A stretch of DNA of 64,000 nucleotides from Cutibacterium avidum ATCC 25577. GTDB taxonomy: Bacteria > Actinomycetota > Actinomycetes > Propionibacteriales > Propionibacteriaceae. Positions 54,434 through 62,689 of this stretch are shown here, piece by piece. The position numbers and the translations under genes were made by a program. The stretch is taken from the NCBI RefSeq assembly GCF_000227295.1, contig NZ_JH165054.1:2309577-2373576 (forward strand), written 5' to 3'. The first letter of the stretch is position 1. The number at the start of each line of letters is the position of its first letter. The notes beneath the pieces are model-generated. The model saw only the letters and a list, made by a program, of their open reading frames with translations, was not told the origin of the DNA and ran no database searches.

Positions 54434-54873
54434 CGGACGATCCTCCGGAACGTTGAGTAGTGGTCGGCGGTCCAGAAGCATGCCGCGTCAGAGCCACAGA
54501 CGACGCGACGCGGGCCGCGACCGCTGACTCCCGGGGTGACGACGGTGTACTCGTGATACCACCCATCCTCGTGATGGGGCAACGCCCCGCTGTTGTTGTG
54601 ATAGACGATGCCGTCACGTCGAAATGGGAACGGTCCGCCGGCATCGATGAGATTAAGGGTGTGCTGAGCCTCCGATGGGAGCTGGTCCTCCCTGATGGTG
54701 GGAAGACCGTCAGAGGACCGTGCGGTCGCCGAGATGGTCGCCCGCGAAGAGATTGGCGTGGAACTCACCGAAGCTGGACTGGAGGGGGCAGAACAGCCCA
54801 TGACTACGGCAGACAGCAGAGCGACGAGCCAGACGGACCAACGGCAGGAACGAAGCCAATGCGCGACAGACAT
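54430..54873 (-). CDS. Lipoprotein ribonuclease of the RNase Sa / barnase (N1/T1) family
   Basis: 147 residues. A basic N-terminus, hydrophobic core and lipobox VVMGC (Cys27) make an SPII signal, so it is exported and lipid anchored. The mature domain matches RNase Sa: LPSEAQHTLNLIDAGGPFPF, HNNSGALP, then YHEYTVVTPG and DHYSTFRRI. Catalytic residues fit Glu108, Arg122/123 and His138; Cys126 and Cys132 may pair. The family is guanyl-specific. Two plausible roles are extracellular RNA use and a contact toxin. Barstar follows immediately and protects the cytoplasm. The start codon has only a weak AG-rich site. Confidence 0.92.
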   Translation of the reverse strand: MSVAHWLRSCRWSVWLVALLSAVVMGCSAPSSPASVSSTPISSRATISATARSSDGLPTIREDQLPSEAQHTLNLIDAGGPFPFRRDGIVYHNNSGALPHHEDGWYHEYTVVTPGVSGRGPRRVVCGSDAACFWTADHYSTFRRIVR

Positions 54874-54986
54874 AAGTTCAGCCTAAGGACTCGCCGGGTC
54901 ATCCTCCGATCCCCTCATGGGGACTGCGCATACACTTCGAGGTGGGCCGCACCCCCTTCTTCCCCGACCGTGCGTGAGGCGTAATC

Positions 54987-56417
54987 GTGAGCATGACCAT
55001 GAGCACTGACCCCTTGGTGGGTCACATCCTCGAGGGTCGCTACGAGATCGTGTCCAAAATCGCTCGTGGCGGGATGGCAACCGTTTATCGAGCCCAGGAT
55101 TTGTGCCTTCCTCGCATTGTCGCGGTCAAGGTCATGCACGAGGGACTCGATGCGGAACTTGCGGAACGATTCGACTCCGAGGCCAAAGCGGCAGCCCGGC
55201 TCGTCAACCCTCATGTGGTGTCGGTCTTCGACCAGGGGATAGATGGGGATCGCCCGTTCATCGTCATGGAATACGTGCCTGGGTGCACCTTGCGCCACAT
55301 CATCACCCAGGAGGCGCCCCTCACCCCAGTGCGGGCCCTTGATCTCCTCGAGCCGGTGGTGTCTGCCTTGGCCAGCGCCCATGAAGACGGGCTGGTGCAT
55401 CGCGACGTCAAGCCCGAGAACGTCCTCATCTCCGACCGCGGCCAGATCAAGGTCGCTGACTTCGGTCTGGCACGTGCCGTCGGCAACCAGACGATGTCGG
55501 CGACCTCCGGGCAGCTGATCGGGACGGTGTCCTACATTCCTCCCGAAAGGGTGACGCGAGGCAGTTCCGACGAACGCTCGGACATCTACTCCGCCGGCAT
55601 CGTGCTCTTCGAGATGCTCACCGGCCACAAACCCCATACCGGGGACTCCCCCATTCAGGTGGCATGGGCGCACGTCAACAAGGACGTGCCCGCCCCCTCC
55701 CAGTACCTGGCCAATGGCACCCGTGCTGAGCGAGACATCGCCTGGCTCATTCCGGGCTACCTCGACGGCTTGGTGCGGGCATGCACATCGCGCGACCCAG
55801 CCAAGCGTCCTTCCGATGGACGAGCCCTTCTCGACCTGATGCGTCGTGTTCGCCACGCCCTCTCGACGGGGCGAAGTGACGACCCGGCTCTGGCTGCCCT
55901 GCAGGCACGCGCATCCCGGCCCAGTGTCGTCATCACCGATCCCGTGGCACATGCTCCCCAGGGATCCACTGATCGTTCCACCCGCCGTCGTGGTGAGCCG
56001 ATTCACCCCGGGACGGCGTCGGTACCGCCGTGGTCACGCAGCAACGCCACACCGGTGTCCCCGCGCACTCCCGTCTCGACACCGGATTCTCCATCGTCAC
56101 CGATGGATCGGCGCCCCGCTCCCCGACCAAGCCGGCCCGCCGCACTCGTCAACCGTGGTCGACCGCGTCCTGCACATCGACCAACCAACCAGCCAACCCC
56201 GCAATCCCGATTGGCGCAGGACGCCGTCCATCGCCGTCGTCGCGGGGGCATCGCCACCGTCTTCATCGTCCTGGTGGCGGTGCTGTGCGCATATCTGGTC
56301 TTCCACTTCGCGTCCTCCCAGTACTCCGCGAGCGGGCTTCCAGGAACAAGTTCGGTCGCTCGAACAGCCGTTCACAACGAATCATCCGGAGTGCACACCG
56401 TCTCACAAAATATTTGA
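54987..56417 (+). CDS. Membrane Ser/Thr protein kinase without PASTA repeats
   Basis: 476 residues. The kinase domain (about 17-280) has the GxGxxG-like loop KIARGGMATVYRA, VAVKVMHEG Lys, HRDVKPENVL and DFGLARAV, all catalytic residues intact. A long Pro/Ser/Arg linker precedes one C-terminal membrane helix (ATVFIVLVAVLCAYLVFHFA), then only about 30 external residues. This resembles mycobacterial PknL, which sits in the same gene neighbourhood. GTG at 54987 has GAGG 7 nt upstream. Confidence 0.9.
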   Translation: MSMTMSTDPLVGHILEGRYEIVSKIARGGMATVYRAQDLCLPRIVAVKVMHEGLDAELAERFDSEAKAAARLVNPHVVSVFDQGIDGDRPFIVMEYVPGCTLRHIITQEAPLTPVRALDLLEPVVSALASAHEDGLVHRDVKPENVLISDRGQIKVADFGLARAVGNQTMSATSGQLIGTVSYIPPERVTRGSSDERSDIYSAGIVLFEMLTGHKPHTGDSPIQVAWAHVNKDVPAPSQYLANGTRAERDIAWLIPGYLDGLVRACTSRDPAKRPSDGRALLDLMRRVRHALSTGRSDDPALAALQARASRPSVVITDPVAHAPQGSTDRSTRRRGEPIHPGTASVPPWSRSNATPVSPRTPVSTPDSPSSPMDRRPAPRPSRPAALVNRGRPRPAHRPTNQPTPQSRLAQDAVHRRRRGGIATVFIVLVAVLCAYLVFHFASSQYSASGLPGTSSVARTAVHNESSGVHTVSQNI

Positions 56418-56429
56418 CGTCATTTTGGG

Positions 56430-56459
56430 TTGCAGAGCGAAGATTATCCCGCGTATCAT
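56430..56459 (+). promoter_or_regulatory. Promoter of the EamA gene
   Basis: TTGCAG (56430-56435) and TATCAT (56454-56459) are 18 nt apart. The start GTG at 56467 would lie at or near the transcription start, so the mRNA is probably leaderless. Confidence 0.6.
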
Positions 56460-56466
56460 CTGATTC

Positions 56467-57426
56467 GTGGTTGGTTTTCGTTCTTCGCGCCTTGCTGTGC
56501 CCGCTCTTCTTCTCATGGCTGCTCTCTGGGGGTCGACTCTGGTGGTCATGAAGGGCGTTTACGCCCACATGAGCCCCGAGAACCTTCTCGCGTGTCGTTT
56601 TACCCTTGCAGCCGCTGCTTTCGGAATCCTCTTCCCAAAGGCTTGGCGTGCTGACATGCGCACCATTGCCAAGGGAGCGATCCTTGGTGTCCTCTTCGCT
56701 CTCGGCCAGCTGCTTCAGGGCGTTGGGCTGGGGAGCACCCAAGCCGCCACGAACGGTTTCATCGCCAGCCTGTACGTCGTCTTCACCCCGCTGATTGCGG
56801 CTGTCATCTTCCGCAAGAAGGTGTCCAACGCCGTCTGGGGAGCTGTCGCACTGGCGACCGTCGGCATGGGAGTGCTGGCCCTCGACCCGTCCTCCCTCGG
56901 GAGCGGGTTCGGTGGCATCGGTCAACTGCTGACCTTGGCCTCCGCCCTGGCCTACGCCGGCCACATCGTCGCGACCGGGCGGTTCGCCAACCCGTCCAAT
57001 GTCGCCTCGCTGGGCCTCTACCAGACCATCACCGTCGCCATCGTCTGCACCATGGCAGCGTTGCCCGGTGGCCTCAGCGCCCCCGCCCAGATGGAGGATT
57101 GGCTCGCCCTGGCCTATCTCGCCATCATCTGCGGCACCTTGACGACCTTCATGCAGAGCTGGGGACAGGCCCGCGTGGAGTCCACCCGTGCCGCCGTCAT
57201 CATGTGCACCGAGCCGCTGTGGGGAGCGATCTTCGCCATTGGGCTCGGCGGTGAGGCCCTTACCGGCCGCATCACGATCGGCGGTATCGCCATCTTGGCC
57301 GCCATGGCCCTCGTCGTCCGCCCGCCTCGTCGTCGTCGCGGTGCACCACAGCACCACACCGAGCCTCCGGCGCCCCAGGTCAATCCGGCCTGGGCTCCGA
57401 GGCTCGGCATGGACCGAATGCTCTGA
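56467..57426 (+). CDS. EamA-family (DMT) transporter
   Basis: 319 residues with about ten membrane helices in two EamA repeats (ALLLMAALWGSTLVVMKGVY; GFGGIGQLLTLASALAYAGH). DMT carriers export metabolites or amino acids; the substrate is unknown. The Arg/Pro/His-rich C-terminal 35 residues are not conserved. The GTG has no ribosome binding site but follows a good promoter directly. Confidence 0.88.
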   Translation: MVGFRSSRLAVPALLLMAALWGSTLVVMKGVYAHMSPENLLACRFTLAAAAFGILFPKAWRADMRTIAKGAILGVLFALGQLLQGVGLGSTQAATNGFIASLYVVFTPLIAAVIFRKKVSNAVWGAVALATVGMGVLALDPSSLGSGFGGIGQLLTLASALAYAGHIVATGRFANPSNVASLGLYQTITVAIVCTMAALPGGLSAPAQMEDWLALAYLAIICGTLTTFMQSWGQARVESTRAAVIMCTEPLWGAIFAIGLGGEALTGRITIGGIAILAAMALVVRPPRRRRGAPQHHTEPPAPQVNPAWAPRLGMDRML

Positions 57427-57443
57427 GTCCTGTGCGGAAGGGG

Positions 57444-58091
57444 TCAGTCCGCAGGAACTTCCCAGGGCTGGCCACCGCGTAGATCATGGAACGTCGTCGG
57501 GACCATCTCTTGGTGACGATCGAAGGACAGCTGCCAGCCTCGCTCGTTGAGCAAGCCCTCATGAATGAGGAACCCATGACGGGCTCCCACCGACCTCGCG
57601 AAGTCGAGGGTCTCCTTCATGGCCGCCCACGGACCGTGGGCCGGGCAAGCCAGAACGTCAACTCCGCGCGGAGTCTCGTCCAGCTCGTCACCGGGATGGA
57701 AGAGGATCGTGCCGAGTCCCTCACCGATGAGGTACCCGACGTTGCCGATCGGCTCGAGATCCCGATGGATGATCGCGTGATGACCACCCACAGCCTCGAT
57801 CCTTACCTCACCGAGCTGCAACACGTCACCTGGAGAGATGGGATCGGCGTCAAGGGCAGGGACCTCGTGGCACGCACCCTCCTCAGCACGGACGACGGCC
57901 CCGGAGTTGGCGTCGACCAGAGCACCAACGTGATCAGGATCAACGTGATCGGGGTGGCGATGGGTGACGAGGATGGCGTCCAGGCCGGTCAGCCCGTGCC
58001 AAGCCTGGCTGAAGTTGCCAGGGTCGACGAGGATCCGCTGCCCGGCTGCTTCGACGAGGATGCAGGAGTGCCCCAGATGCGTGATTCTCAT
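57444..58091 (-). CDS. MBL-fold metal-dependent hydrolase
   Basis: 215 residues. ITHLGHSCILVE, the zinc motif ILVTHRHPDHVDPDHV, GGHHAIIH, FHPGDE and CPAHGPW are in place. This is the UPF0173-like class of predicted Zn hydrolases with unknown substrates. It ends 17 nt after the EamA gene, convergent. Confidence 0.85.
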   Translation of the reverse strand: MRITHLGHSCILVEAAGQRILVDPGNFSQAWHGLTGLDAILVTHRHPDHVDPDHVGALVDANSGAVVRAEEGACHEVPALDADPISPGDVLQLGEVRIEAVGGHHAIIHRDLEPIGNVGYLIGEGLGTILFHPGDELDETPRGVDVLACPAHGPWAAMKETLDFARSVGARHGFLIHEGLLNERGWQLSFDRHQEMVPTTFHDLRGGQPWEVPAD

Positions 58092-58169
58092 GTCTCTAGT
58101 GTTCCGCCGCCACCAGCCGACGGCAACCAGTTCAGCGACATTCGCCGCTGAACTCGCCCACCTGACTCA

Positions 58170-59564
58170 TCACAGATCGATGCCGCGGAACCTCGCCAGC
58201 GGGCTGACGGCATTGCGCTTGAGACGACCGTCAGCCAGCCTCTCGGCAATCATGAAAGCCAGTTCCAAGGACTGGTTTCGGTTCAGACGCGGGTCGCACG
58301 CGGTTTCGTACCGATTTGCCAGGTCAGCCTCGGCGAGCATGTCGATGCCGCCCAGACACTCCGTGACGTCGTCACCGGTCAACTCGATGTGCACGCCCCC
58401 TGGCCAGGTGCCCAGCTCTTCGTGGACGTCGAAGAAGCCATTGACCTCGTCGCAGACATCAGCGAACGACCGCGTCTTGTAACCGTTGTCGGTCTCGAAG
58501 GTGTTGCCGTGCATCGGGTCACAGCTCCACACCACCTTGCGGCCGGTGGTCTCGACCGCCTCGATGACCTTCGGCAGGTTGGTGCGTACTGCCTTGCTGC
58601 CCATCCGGGTGATGAAGGTGAGACGTCCGGGCTCGTGGTCCGGGTCAAGAGAATCTGCGATGGCGACGGCATCCTCCTCTGTCGTCGTCGGGCCGAGCTT
58701 GATTCCCAATGGGTTGCGTACATGACGCAGGAACTCGACATGGGCGCCGTCGAGCTGACGGGTCCGCTCGCCGATCCACAGCAGGTGACCCGAGCAGTCG
58801 TAGGGCAGCTGGGAGCGTGAGTCGATCCTCGTCATGGCGTGCTCGTAGTCGAGCAGCAGGGCCTCGTGGCTGGCGTAGAAGTCGACGGTGGACAGCTGAT
58901 CGTCCTCGACTCCACAGGCCATCATGAAGACCAGTGCCCGCTCAATCTCCGATGCCAACGCCTCGTACCGGGCCTCGACGTTGGAGTTACGCACGAAGTC
59001 GGCATTCCACGCATGGATGCCACGCAGGTCGGCGAAGCCACCGGTGGCAAACGCCCGCACCAGGTTCAGGGTCGCTGCTGACGCGTTGTACACCCCGACC
59101 AGACGTTTGGGATCGTGCACGCGTGCCTCCGGGGTGAACTCAAACCCATTGACGGCGTCACCCCGGTAGCTGGGCAGCGTGAGGCCGCGTCGGGTCTCGG
59201 TGTCCTTGGAGCGCGGCTTGGCGTACTGTCCGGCGATCCGGCCAACCTTGACCACCGGGAGCTGACCGGCATAGGTCATGACGACTGCCATGGACAGCAG
59301 CACACGGAGTTTTCCTTTGATATTGGCGGCATTGACGCCGGCGAAGGTCTCCGCGCAGTCGCCACCTTGCAGTAGGAAGGCCTCGCGATTGGCAACCGCT
59401 GCCAGATGGGCGCGAAGGTCATCGCACTCCCCTGCGAACACCAGTGGAGGCAGAGCGCGAAGCTGTTCGATCACCTCGCCAGTCGCCTGGGGATCGGGGT
59501 AACTCGGTTGCTGGACCCGGGGCAAGGCGTTAAGGGCCTCAAGACTGGGAACGCTCTGGGACAT
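58170..59564 (-). CDS. aroG: 3-deoxy-D-arabino-heptulosonate 7-phosphate synthase, class II
   Basis: 464 residues, class II (plant and mycobacterial type). FLLQGGDCAETF, GRIAGQYAKPRS, WIGERTRQLDGAHVEFLR, NPLGIKLGP and WSCDPMHGN are conserved and include the metal Cys and His. It condenses PEP and erythrose 4-phosphate, the first step of aromatic amino acid synthesis. ATG at 59564 is used; the longer frame to 59636 lacks signals. Confidence 0.95.
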   Translation of the reverse strand: MSQSVPSLEALNALPRVQQPSYPDPQATGEVIEQLRALPPLVFAGECDDLRAHLAAVANREAFLLQGGDCAETFAGVNAANIKGKLRVLLSMAVVMTYAGQLPVVKVGRIAGQYAKPRSKDTETRRGLTLPSYRGDAVNGFEFTPEARVHDPKRLVGVYNASAATLNLVRAFATGGFADLRGIHAWNADFVRNSNVEARYEALASEIERALVFMMACGVEDDQLSTVDFYASHEALLLDYEHAMTRIDSRSQLPYDCSGHLLWIGERTRQLDGAHVEFLRHVRNPLGIKLGPTTTEEDAVAIADSLDPDHEPGRLTFITRMGSKAVRTNLPKVIEAVETTGRKVVWSCDPMHGNTFETDNGYKTRSFADVCDEVNGFFDVHEELGTWPGGVHIELTGDDVTECLGGIDMLAEADLANRYETACDPRLNRNQSLELAFMIAERLADGRLKRNAVSPLARFRGIDL

Positions 59565-59660
59565 GGCCGGGAGTCTACTTCCCCTCACCGCCATCATTGC
59601 TTCCGTTCCGCACAGTGAGGGACTTGACAGTCTCACTCAGGCCCGTGCTCGACCCGGCTC

Positions 59661-60380
59661 TCACCGGCCCGGGTGAATGCCGTGTTCTGCCAACCGATCA
59701 GCCAGCGAGGCCTTGCGGGCCTGAAGCTGAGCAGCCAGTCGGGCCTTCTCCTCCTCGCGGGCAAGCTCCTCGGCGTCGCGGGCGTTCTCCTGGCTCAACT
59801 GTTCCTCCTCGGCCTGACGGCGCCTCTTGCGATCCCGCCTCAGCTTGTGCATACGTGAGATCCAGATGAGTGGGCGCGGCCGAAGATCTCCCCTCACCGC
59901 CGGATGGTCCTGGTAGGTCAGTCCCGTGAGATCACACAGAGCCAGAGCGATGTCGTCGGCAGCCGCTCTCAGGACCGCGTGGGAGTGCGGCGTGGCGGCA
60001 TGGCGAGACAGGTCGACAGGATCACCGAGGACAAGCCCTCCGTCGGTGACCTGAGCTGGCACGACGAGGGCCCCGGCAGCAAGCGCCAACCGGGCAACCT
60101 CGACGTCAACCCGATGGATCTGCCCTGCCCAGCTGTGTACCCCCTCAGGTGCCATGACGACGACGCAACCCTGAGACAGGTGTTCTCGTGCCTCGCCATG
60201 GGATTGCTCGCCCCTGGACCGACGCCCGGACATCCGGTGGACCTTGCGTTTCGCTCCTGACAGGCACTGCTCGGCCGTCGCCAGATCTCCGCGACGACGC
60301 AGATGAACCGCAACGATCACTGGTTGAGCGGGCAAGGGTTGGCCTGTCACCTCGCCATGGGATCGACGCAACCAGTTCAT
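59661..60380 (-). CDS. Acyltransferase-like protein lacking the HX4D motif, with charged C-terminal helix
   Basis: 239 residues. The middle (CVVVMAPEGVHSWAGQIHRV to VVPAQVTDGGLVLGDPVDLS) follows the strand order of PlsC-type acyltransferases, with APEG in place of FPEG, but the catalytic HX4D box is absent. The C-terminal 65 residues are highly charged helix (RRQAEEEQLSQENARDAEEL). It starts 4 nt after the plsC stop, so the two are in one operon. It may be an inactive partner of PlsC. Confidence 0.6.
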   Translation of the reverse strand: MNWLRRSHGEVTGQPLPAQPVIVAVHLRRRGDLATAEQCLSGAKRKVHRMSGRRSRGEQSHGEAREHLSQGCVVVMAPEGVHSWAGQIHRVDVEVARLALAAGALVVPAQVTDGGLVLGDPVDLSRHAATPHSHAVLRAAADDIALALCDLTGLTYQDHPAVRGDLRPRPLIWISRMHKLRRDRKRRRQAEEEQLSQENARDAEELAREEEKARLAAQLQARKASLADRLAEHGIHPGR

Positions 60381-60384
60381 ACCA

Positions 60385-61140
60385 TCAGGCCTTCGCCACG
60401 CGGGGCGGCGGCACGGGCTTACCGCCTGGTCGGGGTTTGACGAACTTCGAGACATCCTTGCCCCGGAGATTGCCGTGCTTCACCCGGAAGCCATACACGT
60501 CGACATATCCTTGGCCGGTGAGATCGCTGATCGCTCCCATCACCTCGTCGGTAACCCAGCGCAGTACCGCAGTCTCCTCGGTACGATCAGCCAGCACGTC
60601 GAAGTGCATGGGCTTGCCGAAGACGATGGTCGGGTGCTCCAGCAACGGGATGCCGAGAACCTTGCGCCTCACCGTGGTACCGCTGATGCCCACCGGCACG
60701 ACCGGAGCTCTCGAGCCCAGGGTCATCCGGGCAACACCCGTCTTACCCTTGTAGAGTCGGCCATCAGGAGAGCGAGTTCCTTCCGGGAAGATGCCGACCA
60801 GGCCGCCCTCGGCGAGTCGGCGTTCCACCGGCCCCATGGCATTGACGCTGGTGCGGCCACCTGAGCGATCCAGCGGCACCTGATCAACCGCGCGCAGGAA
60901 CCACGCAACCACCTTCGACCAGAATCCGCGGTCCCCGGCAAAGAGCTCCTTCTTGGCCGGGTAGGTGAGTTTCCGATCAATCATGGACGCCACGATGATG
61001 GGGTCCAGGGCCGCAATGTGGTTACAGGCCAGGATCACCCCACCCTCGGCGGGTATGTTTTCCTCACCGATGACACGGGGGTGCCACAGGGCTCGCACTC
61101 CTGGTCCGAAGAGCGCATACTTGAAGAACTCGTACCACAT
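60385..61140 (-). CDS. plsC: 1-acyl-sn-glycerol-3-phosphate acyltransferase family
   Basis: 251 residues. Catalytic box NHIAALD (His41, Asp46), the GIFPEGTRSPDG substrate box near 115-125 and VVPVGISGT. It acylates lysophosphatidic acid in phospholipid synthesis, or a similar acceptor. Operon with the acyltransferase-like gene. Mycobacterial Rv2182c occupies a similar place. Confidence 0.9.
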   Translation of the reverse strand: MWYEFFKYALFGPGVRALWHPRVIGEENIPAEGGVILACNHIAALDPIIVASMIDRKLTYPAKKELFAGDRGFWSKVVAWFLRAVDQVPLDRSGGRTSVNAMGPVERRLAEGGLVGIFPEGTRSPDGRLYKGKTGVARMTLGSRAPVVPVGISGTTVRRKVLGIPLLEHPTIVFGKPMHFDVLADRTEETAVLRWVTDEVMGAISDLTGQGYVDVYGFRVKHGNLRGKDVSKFVKPRPGGKPVPPPRVAKA

Positions 61141-61200
61141 GGGGCCTCCTCGGCGACCAAGCCTAGCGGCACCTCGAGTTCCCTGACGGGTGGAGGGATG

Positions 61201-61608
61201 ATGGACAGCGACGACAACGATGTCGATGCCGCATTCGAGGAGCTCATTGGTCGCGAATTCGGGGAGGTTGTCACCGCCCCGGGGCGCCCTCCTCCCCAGA
61301 ACCGACCGGCACGGCGTGCCCCGGCTCCCATTCCCCCGGAGCCGGCACCCGATCCCGATGAGATCGATGGGCCATCACCCGTCGAATCACCATCCCCGAT
61401 GAGCCCGGTCACAAAGGTCGGACTCATCCTGGTGGCAATCTGCATCGTCACGGTGTTGCTGTCCATGGGAGGGATCAACGTCCCCGATACAGCGCTCATT
61501 CTGGCGATGACGTCAGGAGGAGCCGGAGTGAGCCTACTCATCTGGCAAGCCATCACCCGACGGGAACGCGACGACGCCGGTCCGTGGGGCAATCATTCTC
61601 GGCTGTAG
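61201..61608 (+). CDS. Small two-helix membrane protein, unknown
   Basis: 135 residues. An acidic N-terminus (DDNDVDAAFEELIGREFGEV), a Pro-rich linker and two membrane helices (VGLILVAICIVTVLLSMGGI; LILAMTSGGAGVSLLIWQAI). No known domain recognised. ATG at 61201 has GGAGG 4 nt upstream; ATG at 61198 is adjacent. Divergent from plsC. Confidence 0.75.
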   Translation: MDSDDNDVDAAFEELIGREFGEVVTAPGRPPPQNRPARRAPAPIPPEPAPDPDEIDGPSPVESPSPMSPVTKVGLILVAICIVTVLLSMGGINVPDTALILAMTSGGAGVSLLIWQAITRRERDDAGPWGNHSRL

Positions 61609-61612
61609 CCGC

Positions 61613-62683
61613 TCATCTGTCCCGGACGACGGGCCCGGTAAGGGTCTCAGTGAGACTTTGACGCAGTGTGCGACGTGGTTTGCGGACGGCAGTACGTCGA
61701 CGCGGCCAGAAACCGCGCGCCAGGCCCGGAGGCTCATTGATGGAGTGCCGGGCGAGATCGGCAGCACCGATCAACCCTGCGTCATTGCCGAAATGAGCCT
61801 TTTGGATGTCGGCCATGGGCCGGAAACCGCGACCGGTGAGGGTGCGGGCGTACACCGTGCGGGCAGGCTCGAGCAGCAGGTCCCCGGCAGCACTGACGCC
61901 CCCGCCAACGACGAAGAGGTCAGGGTCGAGGGCAGCGGCAAGGTTGGCCATGCCACGACCCAGCCAGATACCGATGTCTGCAATGAGTTCGATGGCCAAC
62001 CGGTCGCCGTCCACGGCCGCGCGGGTGACATCAGGGCCGACGAGGTTATCAGGATCGCGATCGGTGACATAGGACAACAGATCCTGAACCCCGGGAGCTC
62101 CTTCTGCCAGGAGGGCGCGAGCATCCCTCACGAGAGAGTTTCCGGACGCGTACTGCTCCCAGCAGCCACGGTTGCCGCACGGGCACCAGTGACCGTCTGG
62201 AACAACCGTCATGTGGCCGAATTCACCGGCCATGCCATAACGACCACGGAACATCCGCCCATTGATGACCAGCGCCCCACCGATGCCGGTTCCCAGGGTG
62301 AGACACACCATGACACGCGATCCCTTGCCAGCTCCGAAGCGGAACTCGGCCCAAGCGGCTGCGTTGGCGTCATTGTCGACGAGAACGGGGACGGTGATGC
62401 GCTCGGAAAGACGATCTCGCAGCGGCTCGTTACGCCATGCCAAGTGCGGGGAAAATCGCACGAGCGCCTGTTCGGTGTCTATCCACCCCGCAGCTCCGAT
62501 GCCGACTGCGCATATCGGGAGGTCGTGGGACAGCTCGCGAACTGATTCGACGATCGCGTCCTCGACGGCCTCCGGACTGCGAGAGGGGGTCGGGCACTGG
62601 ATACGCTGAACGATCTGGCCATTTTCATCCACGACACCAGCGGCGACTTTCGTGCCGCCGATGTCTATACCGACGCTAAGCAA
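61613..62683 (-). CDS. glk: ROK-family glucokinase
   Basis: 356 residues. ATP-binding GIDIGGTKVAAGVVD, DNDANAAAWAEFRFG, LTLGTGIGGALV, GEFGHM and the zinc motif CPCGNRGCWEQYASG. Substrate probably glucose. The start is TTG, 7 nt after the NlpC/P60 stop, with no strong site. The C-terminal Arg-rich tail (about 40 residues) is not usual for the family. Confidence 0.88.
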   Translation of the reverse strand: MLSVGIDIGGTKVAAGVVDENGQIVQRIQCPTPSRSPEAVEDAIVESVRELSHDLPICAVGIGAAGWIDTEQALVRFSPHLAWRNEPLRDRLSERITVPVLVDNDANAAAWAEFRFGAGKGSRVMVCLTLGTGIGGALVINGRMFRGRYGMAGEFGHMTVVPDGHWCPCGNRGCWEQYASGNSLVRDARALLAEGAPGVQDLLSYVTDRDPDNLVGPDVTRAAVDGDRLAIELIADIGIWLGRGMANLAAALDPDLFVVGGGVSAAGDLLLEPARTVYARTLTGRGFRPMADIQKAHFGNDAGLIGAADLARHSINEPPGLARGFWPRRRTAVRKPRRTLRQSLTETLTGPVVRDR

Positions 62684-62689
62684 GGAAGG

